Assembly: GCF_020510625.1 (NCBI RefSeq)
Contig: NZ_CP075191.1
Coordinates: 3,635,501-3,699,500 of the forward strand
Direction of reading: 5' to 3'
Length of the DNA stretch: 64,000 bases
Source: Ferribacterium limneticum
GTDB lineage: Bacteria > Pseudomonadota > Gammaproteobacteria > Burkholderiales > Rhodocyclaceae
Made by a program: the position numbers and the translations under genes. This document shows, piece by piece, positions 51,913 to 63,583 of this stretch (its first letter is position 1; every line of letters starts with the position of its first letter). The notes under the pieces are model-generated. The model saw only the letters and a program-made list of their open reading frames with translations, was not told the DNA's origin and searched no databases.

Positions 51913-53530
51913 AGCGCTGAGCCACTCGCTCGGCCGCCAGCACGCCGCGGTATTGCGCCTCTTCAAACAAGGAAAATCCGGACAAATCGGCATGGGCCAA
52001 CGTGATGCGCCAGCTACGAAAATCGGCCATTTTTTCCCGCTGGGCATGGAACAGACTACCCGGCACCGGACGGCGCATGGCGTGGCCATTGCGGAAGATG
52101 TCGAGGCGCGTCGTCAGCTTGCGAATATTCGGATGCACCTGTTCCAGTTCGGCCAGGATGCCCTCGGCCCAGGCCTCGCGCGGCGTTTCGAGCAGCAGGC
52201 GCCGCCCCGCGGCGGGTGCAACATCGTGCAGCGCCCGATAGTAGGTCAGCACTGTGCCGCTCAAGTGTCGGCGGATCAGTTGGTGCGTCGCCGTGACATA
52301 ACCCAGACCGGGGCTGTCGTAAAAAACATTGTCCCAGGCGGCCGGCGCACCGTATCGCTCCTCGGGCAAATCCGACAAGTGCAGGTTGGCCGTCAGCCAT
52401 GGCGCGTAGTCGCCGGCCAGACAGGCCGACTTCAGGTCGCCCGGCAGTGCCGGCCAGACCCGCGGCAAGACGAAAGCCGGCGCCGCCCAGATCAGTTGCC
52501 GGGCCTCGAAGCGCACGGTTTTTTCACCTATGAGGACATCGACTGCCACGCTCGATTGACCTTCCTCGATGTGCCAGACGGTGGCGCCAGTCATGACTCG
52601 ATTGCCCGCCTTCTGGGCCAGACCACGGGCCAGCCAGGCATTGCCATCCGGTGCGGTGAGCACGGTATCGGCTGCGGCATTGGCCGCTTCGCCATTGCGG
52701 CAGGCGAAGTAATGCAAGCCCGCCCAGGCTGACACCTGATCGTGAGCCATGCCGTAGTCGTCGCGGCAGGCATAGTTGGCCAGCCAGTGCAGCGTTGGCG
52801 CCGTAAAACCGTTGTCGTTCAGCCACTGACTTAAGGGTATCCAGTCCAGCGCCCGCCATTCGGGATCGGCACTCGACAACGCCATCGGAATGGCGAACAG
52901 CCGCCGTCCATCACGCCCCCTGGCCTGTTTCAGTTCGTCCATCCGCTCGTGGAAACGTTTCTGCTGGGCCAGCTCGGCCGCATCGAGACCGCGATGCGGC
53001 AACAGCCCCTCTTCCCACAGCCCATTGCGGTAGACACGTTCCTGCGGTGTGGCGCACAGATAACGTTCGTCGTAACTTGGCTTAGCTGCAGCGGGATCGC
53101 CCTGCAGGACGCCCAGTTCGGCCAGCAGTTCCCGGACATGGGTCGCCTCCCGCGTTGGCAGCGGCAGGTAGTGCGCACCCCATGGATAAGCCACCAGCGG
53201 CGATTGCCCGCCGCGCGAATTGCCGCCGGCCTCGCTTTCCATTTCGAGCACGAGAAAGTCATCGACTGCCGATTTGGCCAGCTTCCACGCCGCCGACAGC
53301 CCCGAAATACCGCCCCCGACGATCAGGACATCCGTCTTTCGGATTTCGGACGGCGCCGGAAAGCCGCCATCACGCAGGCGATGGCCCAGCGTGTGCGACA
53401 TGCCGAGCAGTTCGCCGGGCGGTAGCGGTGGTTTGCCGACCGGCGCGCAACCGGCCAGGGCCGCCGCCCCCACTGTGCGGAGAAAGTCGCGGCGGCTGGT
53501 GCCAGCCCGTGGTTTTATGGGGCTAGTCAA
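51878..53530 (-). CDS. Tat-exported FAD-dependent oxidoreductase
   Basis: 550 aa from a TTG at 53530; the frame stays open 19 codons into ftsX. A twin-arginine signal [20 protein letters not shown] lies at the N-terminus, with a lipobox-like LAGC. The FAD-binding Rossmann motif [19 protein letters not shown] follows, with [17 protein letters not shown] after it; the family is flavin amine oxidase/protoporphyrinogen oxidase-like. It overlaps ftsX by 8 bp and, at its 3' end, the opposing hybrid kinase. Being in an ftsYEX operon is unusual, and the substrate is unknown. Confidence 0.87.
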   Translation of the reverse strand: MTSPIKPRAGTSRRDFLRTVGAAALAGCAPVGKPPLPPGELLGMSHTLGHRLRDGGFPAPSEIRKTDVLIVGGGISGLSAAWKLAKSAVDDFLVLEMESEAGGNSRGGQSPLVAYPWGAHYLPLPTREATHVRELLAELGVLQGDPAAAKPSYDERYLCATPQERVYRNGLWEEGLLPHRGLDAAELAQQKRFHERMDELKQARGRDGRRLFAIPMALSSADPEWRALDWIPLSQWLNDNGFTAPTLHWLANYACRDDYGMAHDQVSAWAGLHYFACRNGEAANAAADTVLTAPDGNAWLARGLAQKAGNRVMTGATVWHIEEGQSSVAVDVLIGEKTVRFEARQLIWAAPAFVLPRVWPALPGDLKSACLAGDYAPWLTANLHLSDLPEERYGAPAAWDNVFYDSPGLGYVTATHQLIRRHLSGTVLTYYRALHDVAPAAGRRLLLETPREAWAEGILAELEQVHPNIRKLTTRLDIFRNGHAMRRPVPGSLFHAQREKMADFRSWRITLAHADLSGFSLFEEAQYRGVLAAERVAQRFNGRGSAAAAS

Positions 53531-54422
53531 ACTTCCGCAGCGACAGGCTGACGGAAAGCTGCGCCCCGAGCCAGCCAAGGAAAGCACCGACAGCGGTCAG
53601 CGCCAGCACTTCGAGCGCACCCGGCAATTTCAGGCCGAAGCTGCCGCCGTAAAGTGCCGCCAGTTCGCCGACCGGGCCGGCCAGCAGGCGCAACGCGCCC
53701 AGCACCAGCGCCGCTGCGGCCAGGCCGCCAAGCGCCCCCTGCAAGGCACCAAAGTAGTAGAACGGCCGACGGATGAAGGCATCCGTCGCCCCGATCATCC
53801 GCGCCACCTCGATTTCAGCCGACTGGGCCATGACCTGCAGGCGAATGGTATTGAAGGTCACGGCGACCAGACCGGCGCCGAACAGCCCGGCCAGCATCCA
53901 CAGGGCCAGCTTGCCGAGGCGCAGGAAGGCATCGAAACGTTTGACCCAGGCCGAATCGAGCTGGACATGCGCGACCTTGGGCCAGCCGGCGATCTCCTTG
54001 CGCAGGATCTCCAGTGCTTCCGGCTCGGTATTGCTCGGTTCGACGACGAAGGCATCGGGCAGCGGATTGCGCGGCAGGCTGGCGACGATTTCCGCCATCC
54101 CTTCGCTGGCCTGCATGCGCTTCAGCGCTTCTTCCTTCGGCACGAAGCGCCATTTGCCATTGGCCGCCTGACGCAGGCGATTTTCAATTTCGCCGACATC
54201 TTTCTTGCTCGCCTCCAGGCTCATGAACAGACTGATCTGCTGGACGCCCGAGGCGTTGCGACCAAGATCGCGCAGATTGTCGAGCGCGACGTAGCCAAAG
54301 GCCGGCAGCGTCAGGGCAATGCCGATGACCAGCAGCGAAAGCAGGGTATTGAGCGGCGTGGACCACAGACGGCGGAAAGCCGAGGCCAGTGCGGCACGGT
54401 GCTGCGAGAACCAGGCATTCAT
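53523..54422 (-). CDS. ftsX: Cell division protein FtsX
   Basis: 299 aa. FtsX topology: cytosolic N-terminus, one span (about 28-50), a periplasmic loop (about 55-170), then three C-terminal spans. Blocks include FRRLWSTPLNTLLSLLVIGIALTLP and EVARMIGATDAFIRRPFYYFGALQG. With FtsE it couples the divisome to amidase activation through the periplasmic loop. It overlaps ftsE by 4 bp upstream. Confidence 0.95.
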   Translation of the reverse strand: MNAWFSQHRAALASAFRRLWSTPLNTLLSLLVIGIALTLPAFGYVALDNLRDLGRNASGVQQISLFMSLEASKKDVGEIENRLRQAANGKWRFVPKEEALKRMQASEGMAEIVASLPRNPLPDAFVVEPSNTEPEALEILRKEIAGWPKVAHVQLDSAWVKRFDAFLRLGKLALWMLAGLFGAGLVAVTFNTIRLQVMAQSAEIEVARMIGATDAFIRRPFYYFGALQGALGGLAAAALVLGALRLLAGPVGELAALYGGSFGLKLPGALEVLALTAVGAFLGWLGAQLSVSLSLRKFD

Positions 54423-55072
54423 GCGACCACCCTCCCGTGATCAAGACGCAGCACGTTCGGGTGGTAGCGCTCGATCCAGCTCTGGTCGTGCGTGGCAACC
54501 ACCACCGTCACGCCAACGCGGTGGAAGTCGGCAAAGATTTCGAGGATGGCCGCGCCGGATTCAGCGTCAAGATTGCCGGTCGGTTCGTCGGCGATCAACA
54601 CAGTCGGCCGATTGACCACGGCGCGAGCAATGGCCAGGCGCTGTTGCTCGCCACCGGACAGGGCAATCGGATTTGCCTTTTCACGCGCCAACAGGCCCAC
54701 CTTGTCGAGCGCCGCCTGGGCGCGGCGGATGGCATCACGGCGCGGCAGGCCGGCGATCTGCAGGGGCAGTAGTACGTTATCCAATGCGTTGCGGTCGAAC
54801 AGCAGCTTCTGGTCCTGAAAGACCAGGCCGAAATGACGGCGCACATGCGGCATGGCACTGCGCCCCAGCGCCGACAGGTTCTGGCCATTGACCACCAGGC
54901 TGCCGGAGGTCGGCCGCTCGATGGTCGAGATCAGCTTGACCAGCGTCGTCTTGCCGGCGCCGGAATGGCCGGTGATCAGCACCATCTGCCCGGCATTGAT
55001 CTGGAAGCTGACATCCTTGACGGCCTCGAAGCCGCCCGGATAGCGCTTGGTGAGGTTGCTGGCCTCGATCAT
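54419..55072 (-). CDS. ftsE: Cell division ATP-binding protein FtsE
   Basis: 217 aa from the ATG at 55072, which overlaps the ftsY stop (ATGA). [23 protein letters not shown] is the usual start. Walker A GHSGAGKTTLVKL, signature ALSGGEQQRLAIARA and Walker B VLIADEPTGNLD are intact. ATPase partner of FtsX; controls septal wall hydrolysis. The frame is open upstream into ftsY, but there is no second methionine of merit. Confidence 0.96.
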   Translation of the reverse strand: MIEASNLTKRYPGGFEAVKDVSFQINAGQMVLITGHSGAGKTTLVKLISTIERPTSGSLVVNGQNLSALGRSAMPHVRRHFGLVFQDQKLLFDRNALDNVLLPLQIAGLPRRDAIRRAQAALDKVGLLAREKANPIALSGGEQQRLAIARAVVNRPTVLIADEPTGNLDAESGAAILEIFADFHRVGVTVVVATHDQSWIERYHPNVLRLDHGRVVA

Positions 55073-56043
55073 TCGAACAGGGCGTCGACGAAATCTTTGG
55101 CGGAGAAGGGGCGAAGATCGTCGATCTGCTCGCCAACCCCGATGAAGCGGATCGGCTTCGGACACTGCCGGGCAATCGCCGTGACGACGCCGCCCTTGGC
55201 CGTACCGTCGAGCTTGGTCAGGACTAGGCCGGTGACGTTGATCGCCTTGTCGAAGGCCTTGACCTGCTGCAGGGCGTTCTGGCCGATATTCGCATCGAGC
55301 ACGAGCAGGGTTTCGTGCGGGCCTTCCGGCTCGATCTTCTGGATGACGCGTCTGACCTTGGCGATTTCTTCCATCAGGTGCAACTGCGTTGGCAGGCGGC
55401 CGGCCGTGTCGGCCAGCACGATGTCGATGCCGCGCGCCTTGGCGGCCGAAATGGCATCGAAGACCACTGCCGCCGGGTCACCATTGTCCTGGGCGATGAC
55501 CGTGACGTTGTTGCGCTCGCCCCAGGTTTCAAGCTGTTCGCGGGCGGCGGCGCGGAAGGTGTCGCCGGCGGCAAGCAGAACGCTCTTGCCCTGGGTCTGG
55601 AAATACTTGGCCAGCTTGCCGATCGAGGTGGTCTTGCCGGCGCCATTGACCCCGGCAATCATGATCACGAACGGCTTGTGCGTCGAAAAATCGAGCGGCT
55701 GCTCAAGCGGCTGCAGGGTTTCGAGCAGGGCATCGTGCAGCGCCTTCTGAATGGCCTCGGGCGTGTCCAGCTTGTCGCGCTTGGCGGCCTTCTTCAGCTC
55801 GTCGAGCAGGTGCTGCGTTGCCTCGATGCCGCAATCGCTGGTCAGCAGCAGGGTTTCCAGTTCCTCGAGCAGTTCGTCGTCGACCTTGCCGCGCGAAAAG
55901 ATGGATTTGAGCTTGCCGCCCCACTGGGCACGGGTCTTGGCCAGGCCCTTGAACAGGCGTTCGCGCCAGCTGGGCGCGGCGGCCTTTTCAGCCGGAACTT
56001 CGGCCTTGGTCTCGGGGCCGGATTTTTTCAGGAAACTGAACAT
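55069..56043 (-). CDS. ftsY: Signal recognition particle receptor FtsY
   Basis: 324 aa from the ATG at 56043 ([20 protein letters not shown]). A short acidic/Ala-rich A domain, then the N domain and the GTPase G domain: G1 [27 protein letters not shown] (G3), [10 protein letters not shown] (G4) and the end of the domain [16 protein letters not shown]. It docks SRP-ribosome complexes at the membrane. The A domain is short, so it is of the compact FtsY type. It starts a probable ftsY-ftsE-ftsX operon. Confidence 0.96.
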   Translation of the reverse strand: MFSFLKKSGPETKAEVPAEKAAAPSWRERLFKGLAKTRAQWGGKLKSIFSRGKVDDELLEELETLLLTSDCGIEATQHLLDELKKAAKRDKLDTPEAIQKALHDALLETLQPLEQPLDFSTHKPFVIMIAGVNGAGKTTSIGKLAKYFQTQGKSVLLAAGDTFRAAAREQLETWGERNNVTVIAQDNGDPAAVVFDAISAAKARGIDIVLADTAGRLPTQLHLMEEIAKVRRVIQKIEPEGPHETLLVLDANIGQNALQQVKAFDKAINVTGLVLTKLDGTAKGGVVTAIARQCPKPIRFIGVGEQIDDLRPFSAKDFVDALFE

Positions 56044-56175
56044 GGGGAATTGGGTCTTAGAAGGACTTCGGCCAAGCTGACAGGCAAGCGGCAAGCCGTT
56101 AAGATGCCGCCGGGATCGATGTAAATGCGGCCCCGATTTTAGCAGAAAGACCACTTAGAAAGCCCCCGCTCTGCC

Positions 56176-57534
56176 ATGCGACTGCGACAACTTCTCCCCT
56201 TTTTGCTCGCTGCCGGTCTGTCGACCGCAGCCTTCGCCAACCCCTACGAAACCACGCTCAAGAACGGTCTGCGCGTCATCGTCAAGGAAGACCGCCGCGC
56301 CCCGACCGCCGTCCAGATGGTCTGGTACTGCATCGGCAGTACCGATGAGGTCGATGGCGCCTCCGGCGTCGCCCACGTGCTCGAACACATGATGTTCAAA
56401 GGCACGCCCAGCGTCGGCCCCGGCGAGTTCAACAAGCGCGTCGCCGCCGCCGGTGGCAAGGACAACGCCTTCACCAGCCGCGACTACACAGCCTATTTCC
56501 AGCAGGTGCCGAAGGAAAAGCTGCCCGACATGATGCAGCTCGAAGCCGACCGCATGCGCCATCTGAACGTGCACGCCAAGGAATTCGAGCAGGAGATCAA
56601 GGTCGTCATGGAAGAGCGCCGCATGCGCACCGATGACAATCCGCAGGCCAAGCTGTTCGAGCAGATGAATGCCGTCGCCTTCCAGGCCCACCCGTATCGC
56701 CGGCCGATCATTGGCTGGATGAACGACCTGGAAACGATGACCGCCGCCGATGCCAAGGCCTGGTACGACACCTGGTACGTGCCCAACAACGCCTATGTCG
56801 TGATCACCGGCGACGTCGATCACAAGGCCGTCTTCGCCCTGGCCGAACAATACTACGGGCCGCTCGAAGGCCGCGCCCTGCCGGTCCGCCGCCAGCAAAT
56901 CGAACCGAAGCAGGAAGGCCCCCGCCGCGTCACCGTCAAGGCACCGGCCGAGCTGCCGGTGCTGATCATGGGCTACAAGGCCCCGATCCTGCGTGACATC
57001 GAGAAAGACAGCGATCCCTATGCGCTGGAAATGCTCGCCGCCATCCTCGATGGTCACGATGCCGCCCGCTTCAACAAGAAACTGGTGCGCGAAGACAAGG
57101 TCGCCCTGTCGGCCGGCATCGACTACGACAACACCGCGCGCGGCCCCGGCATGCTTTACCTGCACGGCACGCCGTCGGAAGGCAAGACTGTCGCCGACCT
57201 GGAAGCCGCGCTGCGCGCCGAAATCGTCCGCGTCCAGCAGGAAGGCGTCAGCACGACCGAACTGAAGCGCGCCAAGGCACAACTGATCGCTGCCGAGGTG
57301 TACAAGAAGGATTCGATGTTCGGCCAGACCATGGAAATCGGCCAGATCGAAGCCGTCGGCCTGCCCTACCAAAAACTCGACCGCATGCTGGAAAAGCTGC
57401 AACAGGTTACCGCCGCACAAATCCAGGCCGTCGCCAAGAAGTACTTCAACGATGACGCCCTGACCGTCGGCGTCCTCGACCCGCAAGCACTCGACGGCAA
57501 GCCACGTCGCGCCGCGGTTGCTACCCGCCACTGA
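56176..57534 (+). CDS. M16-family zinc metallopeptidase (catalytic)
   Basis: 452 aa. The signal peptide (MRLRQLLPFLLAAGLSTAA) is followed by the inverted zinc motif HxxEH in GVAHVLEHMMFKGTPS; the third ligand Glu is expected near EQEIKVVMEERR. It resembles PqqL/pitrilysin-type periplasmic peptidases. The neighbouring noncatalytic subunit makes it likely that the two form a heterodimer, as in the M16B group. Substrates are unknown. Divergent from ftsY (132 bp upstream). Confidence 0.92.
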   Translation: MRLRQLLPFLLAAGLSTAAFANPYETTLKNGLRVIVKEDRRAPTAVQMVWYCIGSTDEVDGASGVAHVLEHMMFKGTPSVGPGEFNKRVAAAGGKDNAFTSRDYTAYFQQVPKEKLPDMMQLEADRMRHLNVHAKEFEQEIKVVMEERRMRTDDNPQAKLFEQMNAVAFQAHPYRRPIIGWMNDLETMTAADAKAWYDTWYVPNNAYVVITGDVDHKAVFALAEQYYGPLEGRALPVRRQQIEPKQEGPRRVTVKAPAELPVLIMGYKAPILRDIEKDSDPYALEMLAAILDGHDAARFNKKLVREDKVALSAGIDYDNTARGPGMLYLHGTPSEGKTVADLEAALRAEIVRVQQEGVSTTELKRAKAQLIAAEVYKKDSMFGQTMEIGQIEAVGLPYQKLDRMLEKLQQVTAAQIQAVAKKYFNDDALTVGVLDPQALDGKPRRAAVATRH

Positions 57535-57546
57535 GAGCGCGAACCG

Positions 57547-57954
57547 ATGCCCTTGCCATGGAAGACCATCCTGACCAATGTGCCGTGGAGCGACGTTCTC
57601 GGCAAAGCACCGCAGATCGCCGACAGTGCGAAAAAAATGTGGAAAGGCATGGGCCGCAAGAGTGCTGACGCGGCTGAAATCGACCCCGCCGGCGAAACGA
57701 TCGCACCCGATGCCGACTTCTCGGCCCGCCTGAGCTTGCTGGAAACCGCCAACCGCAAGTTGCGTACACAGATTCTCGCTTCCAGCGAACTCATCCAGAC
57801 CCTGAGCGAACAGAATGTCCAGCTCGTCGCCCAAATCGAAAACCAGCGCCAGCACGCCCGCCGCCAGACCTGGGCGCTCGCCGCCACGGCACTGCTCGCC
57901 AGCCTGGCCTTGCTGCTGGCCTGGCAACCCCGCTTAACGGAGTTTTTTGCATGA
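57547..57954 (+). CDS. Small membrane-anchored coiled-coil protein between M16 genes
   Basis: 135 aa. A central helical region (FSARLSLLETANRKLRTQILASSELIQTLSEQNVQLVAQIENQRQ in outline, Leu/Gln/Glu-rich) suggests a coiled coil, and the C-terminal stretch WALAATALLASLALLLAW is a membrane span, with the N-terminus in the cytosol. It lies 12 bp after the first M16 gene and overlaps the second by 4 bp, so all three are cotranscribed. I do not recognise the family. Confidence 0.7.
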   Translation: MPLPWKTILTNVPWSDVLGKAPQIADSAKKMWKGMGRKSADAAEIDPAGETIAPDADFSARLSLLETANRKLRTQILASSELIQTLSEQNVQLVAQIENQRQHARRQTWALAATALLASLALLLAWQPRLTEFFA

Positions 57955-59236
57955 AAAAACTGTTGATTGCAGCCATTGCGCTGCTCCTCACCCAAAGCGT
58001 CTTCGCCGGCGTCAAGATCGAACACTGGGTTTCGCCTTCCGGCGCCCGCGTCTATTTTGTCGAAAGCCGCGTCCTGCCGATGCTCGACGTCCAGGTTGAT
58101 TTCTCGGCCGGCTCGATCTTCGATCCGGCCGGCAAGTCCGGCCTGGCCGCACTGACCCGCGCCGCGCTCGATCTGGGCGCCGGCAAGCTCGATGAAACCG
58201 CCATCGCCGAACAACTGGCCGACATTGGCGCCAACCTGGGCGGCGGTGCCGACACCGACCGTGCCAGCGTCGCGCTGCGCACCCTGTCCGCCAGGGACAA
58301 GCGCGAACCGGCACTCGACATCCTGAAGAACGTGCTGCACCAACCGCTGTTTGATGCCGCCATTTTCGAACGCGAGAAAACCCGCACTATCGCCGGCCTC
58401 AAGGAAGCGATGACCCGCCCCGACAGCATCGCCGGCAAGGCCTTCTGGGCGGCCATGTATCCGAATCACCCCTACGGCCGGCAAGCCACGCCGGAAAGCG
58501 TTGCCGCACTGAACCGCGACGACCTGGCCGGCTTCCACGCCCGCTACTACAACGCCGCCAATGCCAGCATTACGCTGGTTGGTGATTTATCGCGCCAGGA
58601 AGCCGAGAAAATTGCCGAAGCCATTGCCGGCGGGCTACCCAAGGGCGAGGCAGCCACGCTGCCCAACTCACCGGAGGCGCCCAAAGGTGGCCTGACCCAG
58701 CTCGCTCACCCGGCCAGCCAGGCCCATGTCTATATCGGCCTGCCGGCAGTCGAACGCGGCAATCCTGACTTCTTCCCGCTACTCGTCGGCAACTACACGC
58801 TGGGCGGCGGCGGCTTCGTGTCGCGTCTGATGAAGGAAGTCCGCGACAAGCGCGGTTACGCCTACAGCGTCTACAGCTATTTCGCCCCCCTCAAGCAGAC
58901 CGGCCCCTTCCAGATTGGCCTGCAGACCAAGCGTTCGCAAGCCAAGGACGCGATCAAGGTGGCGCGCGATGTGCTCGAAGGTTTCCTGAAAGATGGCCCG
59001 AGCGACGACGAATTGACTGCCGCCAAGGCCAACCTGACCGGCAGCTTCCCGCTGCGCCTGGACAGCAACAAGAAGATTCTCGACAACGTCGCCGTCATCG
59101 GCTTCTACGGTCTGCCACTCGATTATCTCGATCAATATCAGGCCAAGGTGCAAGCCGTATCCGCCGACGACATCAAACAGGCCTTTGCCCGCCGCGTGCG
59201 GCCGGATAACCTGATCACGGTGACGGTGGCGGCAGA

Positions 59237-59240
<4 letters not shown>
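57951..59240 (+). CDS. M16-family peptidase, noncatalytic subunit
   Basis: 429 aa with a signal peptide (MKKLLIAAIALLLTQSVFA). Fold-typical segments KSGLAALTRAAL, FYNAANASITLVGDL-like ARYYNAANASITLVGDLS and FVSRLMKEVRDKRGYAYSVYSYF (Arg/Tyr pair of the substrate-binding C-terminal half) are present. The HxxEH zinc motif is absent: the equivalent position reads GLAALTRAAL. It probably supplies substrate binding to the catalytic M16 partner two genes upstream. It overlaps rsmD by 4 bp. Confidence 0.9.
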
Positions 59241-60545
<1,305 letters not shown>

Positions 60546-60562
60546 GTTTTTTCGGCGCCAAT

Positions 60563-60591
60563 AAAAAACCCGCGAATTTCGCGGGTTTTTT
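60563..60591. terminator. Bidirectional intrinsic terminator
   Basis: Perfect 14-bp arms AAAAAACCCGCGAA / TTCGCGGGTTTTTT around one base. T-runs on both strands; it ends both the ferredoxin transcript and the convergent dynamin-like gene. Confidence 0.93.
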
Positions 60592-60632
60592 ATTGCCGGG
60601 CATTTATTGCCCTCGACCACCGGAATTTGTGA

Positions 60633-62582
60633 TCACGCGGCAGCCAACTCCTGCTGCGTAAGAGGCAGGAGCATTTCCTGAACGCGACCGATGATCTCTT
60701 CCAGCGCATCGATCTGCTGCAACAGGTTTTGCTCGACACCATCCAGTTCGGCAATACGATCTTCCAGCGTATCGGTCGCCTGATGAATGCGCTTGATGCT
60801 CTCCAGCCGACGTTTCAGCTGGATCTGGTGCTCGCGAACCTGAGTCTCCATCGGCGCCATGATGGCGCGCAACCAGACTTCGGCATCGCGATTGGCGTGC
60901 TCGAAGGCCCGGCGAACCTGGACGGCCACTTCCTCGAAGAATTTCTGGGTGATGTTCTTCTTGTCGTGGGTCAGCAGACTGACCATGGTATTCAGGTGAT
61001 CGTCGCACCAGGCCTGCAGGCGATCGAGTTCCTTTTCATAGCGGAGCAGCGAGAAAGTCGTCGGCGAGCCGAGTTTGAGCCCGTGCTCGACGGCAAATTT
61101 CTTGTAGACCGCTTCCATCATCGACAGGATTTCGCTGATTTCGCCATTCGACTTGGCCAATGCGTCGCGCGACTGCGCAAAGAAATGCGCCATGGCATCA
61201 GACAGCGTCTTGGAGAAAGCCGCATCGAGCATCGCTTCACGAGTCTCGTGCGTCAGCTGGCGCAACACATCCAGGCCGAGGTGGGCGAACAGCTTGTTGG
61301 TCAGCGTCGAGAACACGCTGCGCACGGCGTAGTAGCGCTGCAGGCCGGACTCGAACTCGTCCTTTTCGGAACGCACCTTGCCCATCATGTATTCGACGAC
61401 GCCCTTGTTCTTGCCGCGCAATTCGGTCAATTCGGTCAATTGCTCGCGCAAGCCGACAAGGCGGGAATCGAGCAGCCCGCGAACGCGGCGACTGACATCG
61501 CCGAACTCGCTCTCGGTGCTTTCGCAGACGATATCGCGCTTGGCCGGGATCAGTTCCTTGGACAGCGCCGCTTCAAGTAGCGGCAGGCGGCTCTTTTCGA
61601 GCAGCGCGCTATCACCGTTGATCTTGGCGACCAGCCCTTTCTGGGCCGAAACCGGGAAGACCTGAGTCGCCGGCAACTCTAGGATATCGGCGCTGGTGTC
61701 CACCTGGCGCTGGATCTCGGCGTCGATTTCTTCAGTGCTCTTCAATTCATCCCACTGAGCGTCGATCTTGTTGAGCACGACCATGCGACCACGCCTGGCC
61801 ATGCCGCCACCACAGATATGTTCGCGCCAGATCGCCATGTCGGACTGGGTCACGCCGGTATCGGCGGCCAGAATGAACAACACGGCATGGGCATTGGGCA
61901 ACAGCGACAGGGTCAGTTCCGGCTCGGCACCGATGGCATTCAGGCCCGGCGTATCGAGAATGACCAGACCCTGCTTGAGCAGCGGGTGCGGGAAATTGAT
62001 CATCGCGTGACGCCAGCGCGGCACTTCGACCAGGCCATCCTCACCCACGCAATACAGTTCGATCTGCCCCTCGCCCACCTCGAAGCCAAGGCGCGAAGCC
62101 TCTTCCGACGTTACCCGGGTCGTTTCGCTGACATGGCGCAGAGCATCCTGCATCGCATCCGGCGATTCGGTATCGAGCGCAACCTTGGTCCACTCGTCCG
62201 GAAAACGCTTGTATTCGCTGACGCTGGAATTCGACGACCGGGTCTGGATCGGCAGCAGTTCGATGCTCGGCAATTTGTTGCCATCGAACATCAGTTCGGT
62301 CGGGCACATCGTCGTCCGGCCGGCCGATGAAGGCAGCATCCGGTTGCCGTAATCGGCAAAAAAGATGGCATTGATCAGTTCCGACTTGCCACGCGAAAAC
62401 TCGGCGACGAAGGCGACATTCAGCCGATCTTCGCGCAAGCGCTCCAGCAACTGCGTCAGACGCAGATCGCTCTGGGCATCGGAAAGCTCATTTTGATTCA
62501 GCCAGCCCTGAAGCTCACCAATATAGTTGGCGAGACGGGAGCGCCAGGCGGTATAGGCAGCAAATTGATTGGCGAGCGACAT
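60633..62582 (-). CDS. Dynamin-like GTPase
   Basis: 649 aa. GTPase domain (about residues 50-330): P-loop VAEFSRGKSELINAIFF, threonine switch SAGRTTMCPTELMF, G3 ILDTPGLNAIG, G4 LNKIDAQWD. The rest is helical and coiled-coil (about 380-640; ending LDGVEQNLLQQIDALEEIIG). Bacterial dynamin-like proteins remodel membranes. There are no clear transmembrane spans, so membrane contact would be peripheral. No partner DLP gene is adjacent. The tail sits convergent with the ferredoxin terminator. Confidence 0.9.
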   Translation of the reverse strand: MSLANQFAAYTAWRSRLANYIGELQGWLNQNELSDAQSDLRLTQLLERLREDRLNVAFVAEFSRGKSELINAIFFADYGNRMLPSSAGRTTMCPTELMFDGNKLPSIELLPIQTRSSNSSVSEYKRFPDEWTKVALDTESPDAMQDALRHVSETTRVTSEEASRLGFEVGEGQIELYCVGEDGLVEVPRWRHAMINFPHPLLKQGLVILDTPGLNAIGAEPELTLSLLPNAHAVLFILAADTGVTQSDMAIWREHICGGGMARRGRMVVLNKIDAQWDELKSTEEIDAEIQRQVDTSADILELPATQVFPVSAQKGLVAKINGDSALLEKSRLPLLEAALSKELIPAKRDIVCESTESEFGDVSRRVRGLLDSRLVGLREQLTELTELRGKNKGVVEYMMGKVRSEKDEFESGLQRYYAVRSVFSTLTNKLFAHLGLDVLRQLTHETREAMLDAAFSKTLSDAMAHFFAQSRDALAKSNGEISEILSMMEAVYKKFAVEHGLKLGSPTTFSLLRYEKELDRLQAWCDDHLNTMVSLLTHDKKNITQKFFEEVAVQVRRAFEHANRDAEVWLRAIMAPMETQVREHQIQLKRRLESIKRIHQATDTLEDRIAELDGVEQNLLQQIDALEEIIGRVQEMLLPLTQQELAAA

Positions 62583-62649
62583 ATTCGGTATTCCCGGGTG
62601 CTATCTGAAGCTTCAATTTAGCATAAAAACAGGGGCTTGCAGATAGTAT

Positions 62650-63483
62650 TTAATGCTGACAGGCAGGGCAGTAGTAGGTACTTCGCCCGGCCTGGCGAAT
62701 CTGCCTGACCACCCCGCCACAACGCAGGCAAGGCTGATTGGCGCGATCATAGACGCCGGCCTGAATCTGGAAACAACCGGCACCACCGTCGCTATGCACA
62801 TAGTCACGAATACTGCTGCCACCAGCGGCGATGGCATCCGACAGGGTTTCGCGAATAGCCGGCACCAGGATTTCATAGCGCGCCCGGCTGATCCGGTTGG
62901 CCGCCCGCAACGGCGAAATGCCGGCGCGAAACAGGCTTTCCGAGGCATAGATGTTACCGATGCCGACCACCATGTGGCTGTCCATCAAGGTCGGCTTGAT
63001 CGGTCCGCTGCGCCGGGCTATCGCCTCATGCAACCAGTCTGCGGTGAAAGTATCCGACAAGGGTTCAATGCCTTGCGTGGCGAGCAAGGGATGTTGCTCG
63101 GCGGCCTCCGGCGACCCCGGCTGCCAGAGCACGACGCCAAAGCGGCGCGGATCGGCAAAGCGCAGGATCTGATCAGCCAGCACCAGTTCGAAATGGTCAT
63201 GCTTGGCCGGCGGCAGATCGAAGGGCACGAAGCGCAGATTGCCCGACATACCAAGATGAATGATCAGCGTGCCCTGCACGCCGCGCCTCTCGCAATCGAG
63301 CAGCAAATACTTGCCGCGCCGGCGAACGGCGATCACCCGACAGCCCGGCAGCAAAGTTGACAGCTCTGGAGGAATCTCGTGGCGCAGCTTGGGCGCACGA
63401 ATAAACACCCCCTGGATGACCTGCCCCTCAAGCTCCGGCGCCAGGCCTTGGCGACAGACTTCCACTTCCGGCAATTCCGGCAT
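62650..63483 (-). CDS. mutM: Formamidopyrimidine-DNA glycosylase
   Basis: 277 aa from the ATG at 63483, with GGAGG 8 nt upstream, so that Pro2 and Glu3 (MPELPEVEVCRQ) become the catalytic N-terminus as the enzyme requires. H2TH region LMDSHMVVGIGNIYASESLFRAGI and C-terminal zinc finger CLRCGGVVRQIRQAGRSTYYCPAC are present. It removes 8-oxoguanine and formamidopyrimidines. The MutT-like fusion at 42 kb acts in the same damage-avoidance chain. Divergent from the TPR gene. Confidence 0.97.
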   Translation of the reverse strand: MPELPEVEVCRQGLAPELEGQVIQGVFIRAPKLRHEIPPELSTLLPGCRVIAVRRRGKYLLLDCERRGVQGTLIIHLGMSGNLRFVPFDLPPAKHDHFELVLADQILRFADPRRFGVVLWQPGSPEAAEQHPLLATQGIEPLSDTFTADWLHEAIARRSGPIKPTLMDSHMVVGIGNIYASESLFRAGISPLRAANRISRARYEILVPAIRETLSDAIAAGGSSIRDYVHSDGGAGCFQIQAGVYDRANQPCLRCGGVVRQIRQAGRSTYYCPACQH

Positions 63484-63583
63484 TGCTTGTTCCTCCGACA
63501 AATCCCAAATAACATCGCAAACTTATTGGATTCTATGCGCTCCAATCAGTCAGCTTCACGCAAACCTAGACCGAAAGCCGTCC

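Noticed and set aside
56155..57927. Long minus-strand frame opposite the M16 gene
   Set aside because: Shadow of a gene with clear signal peptide and HxxEH motif.
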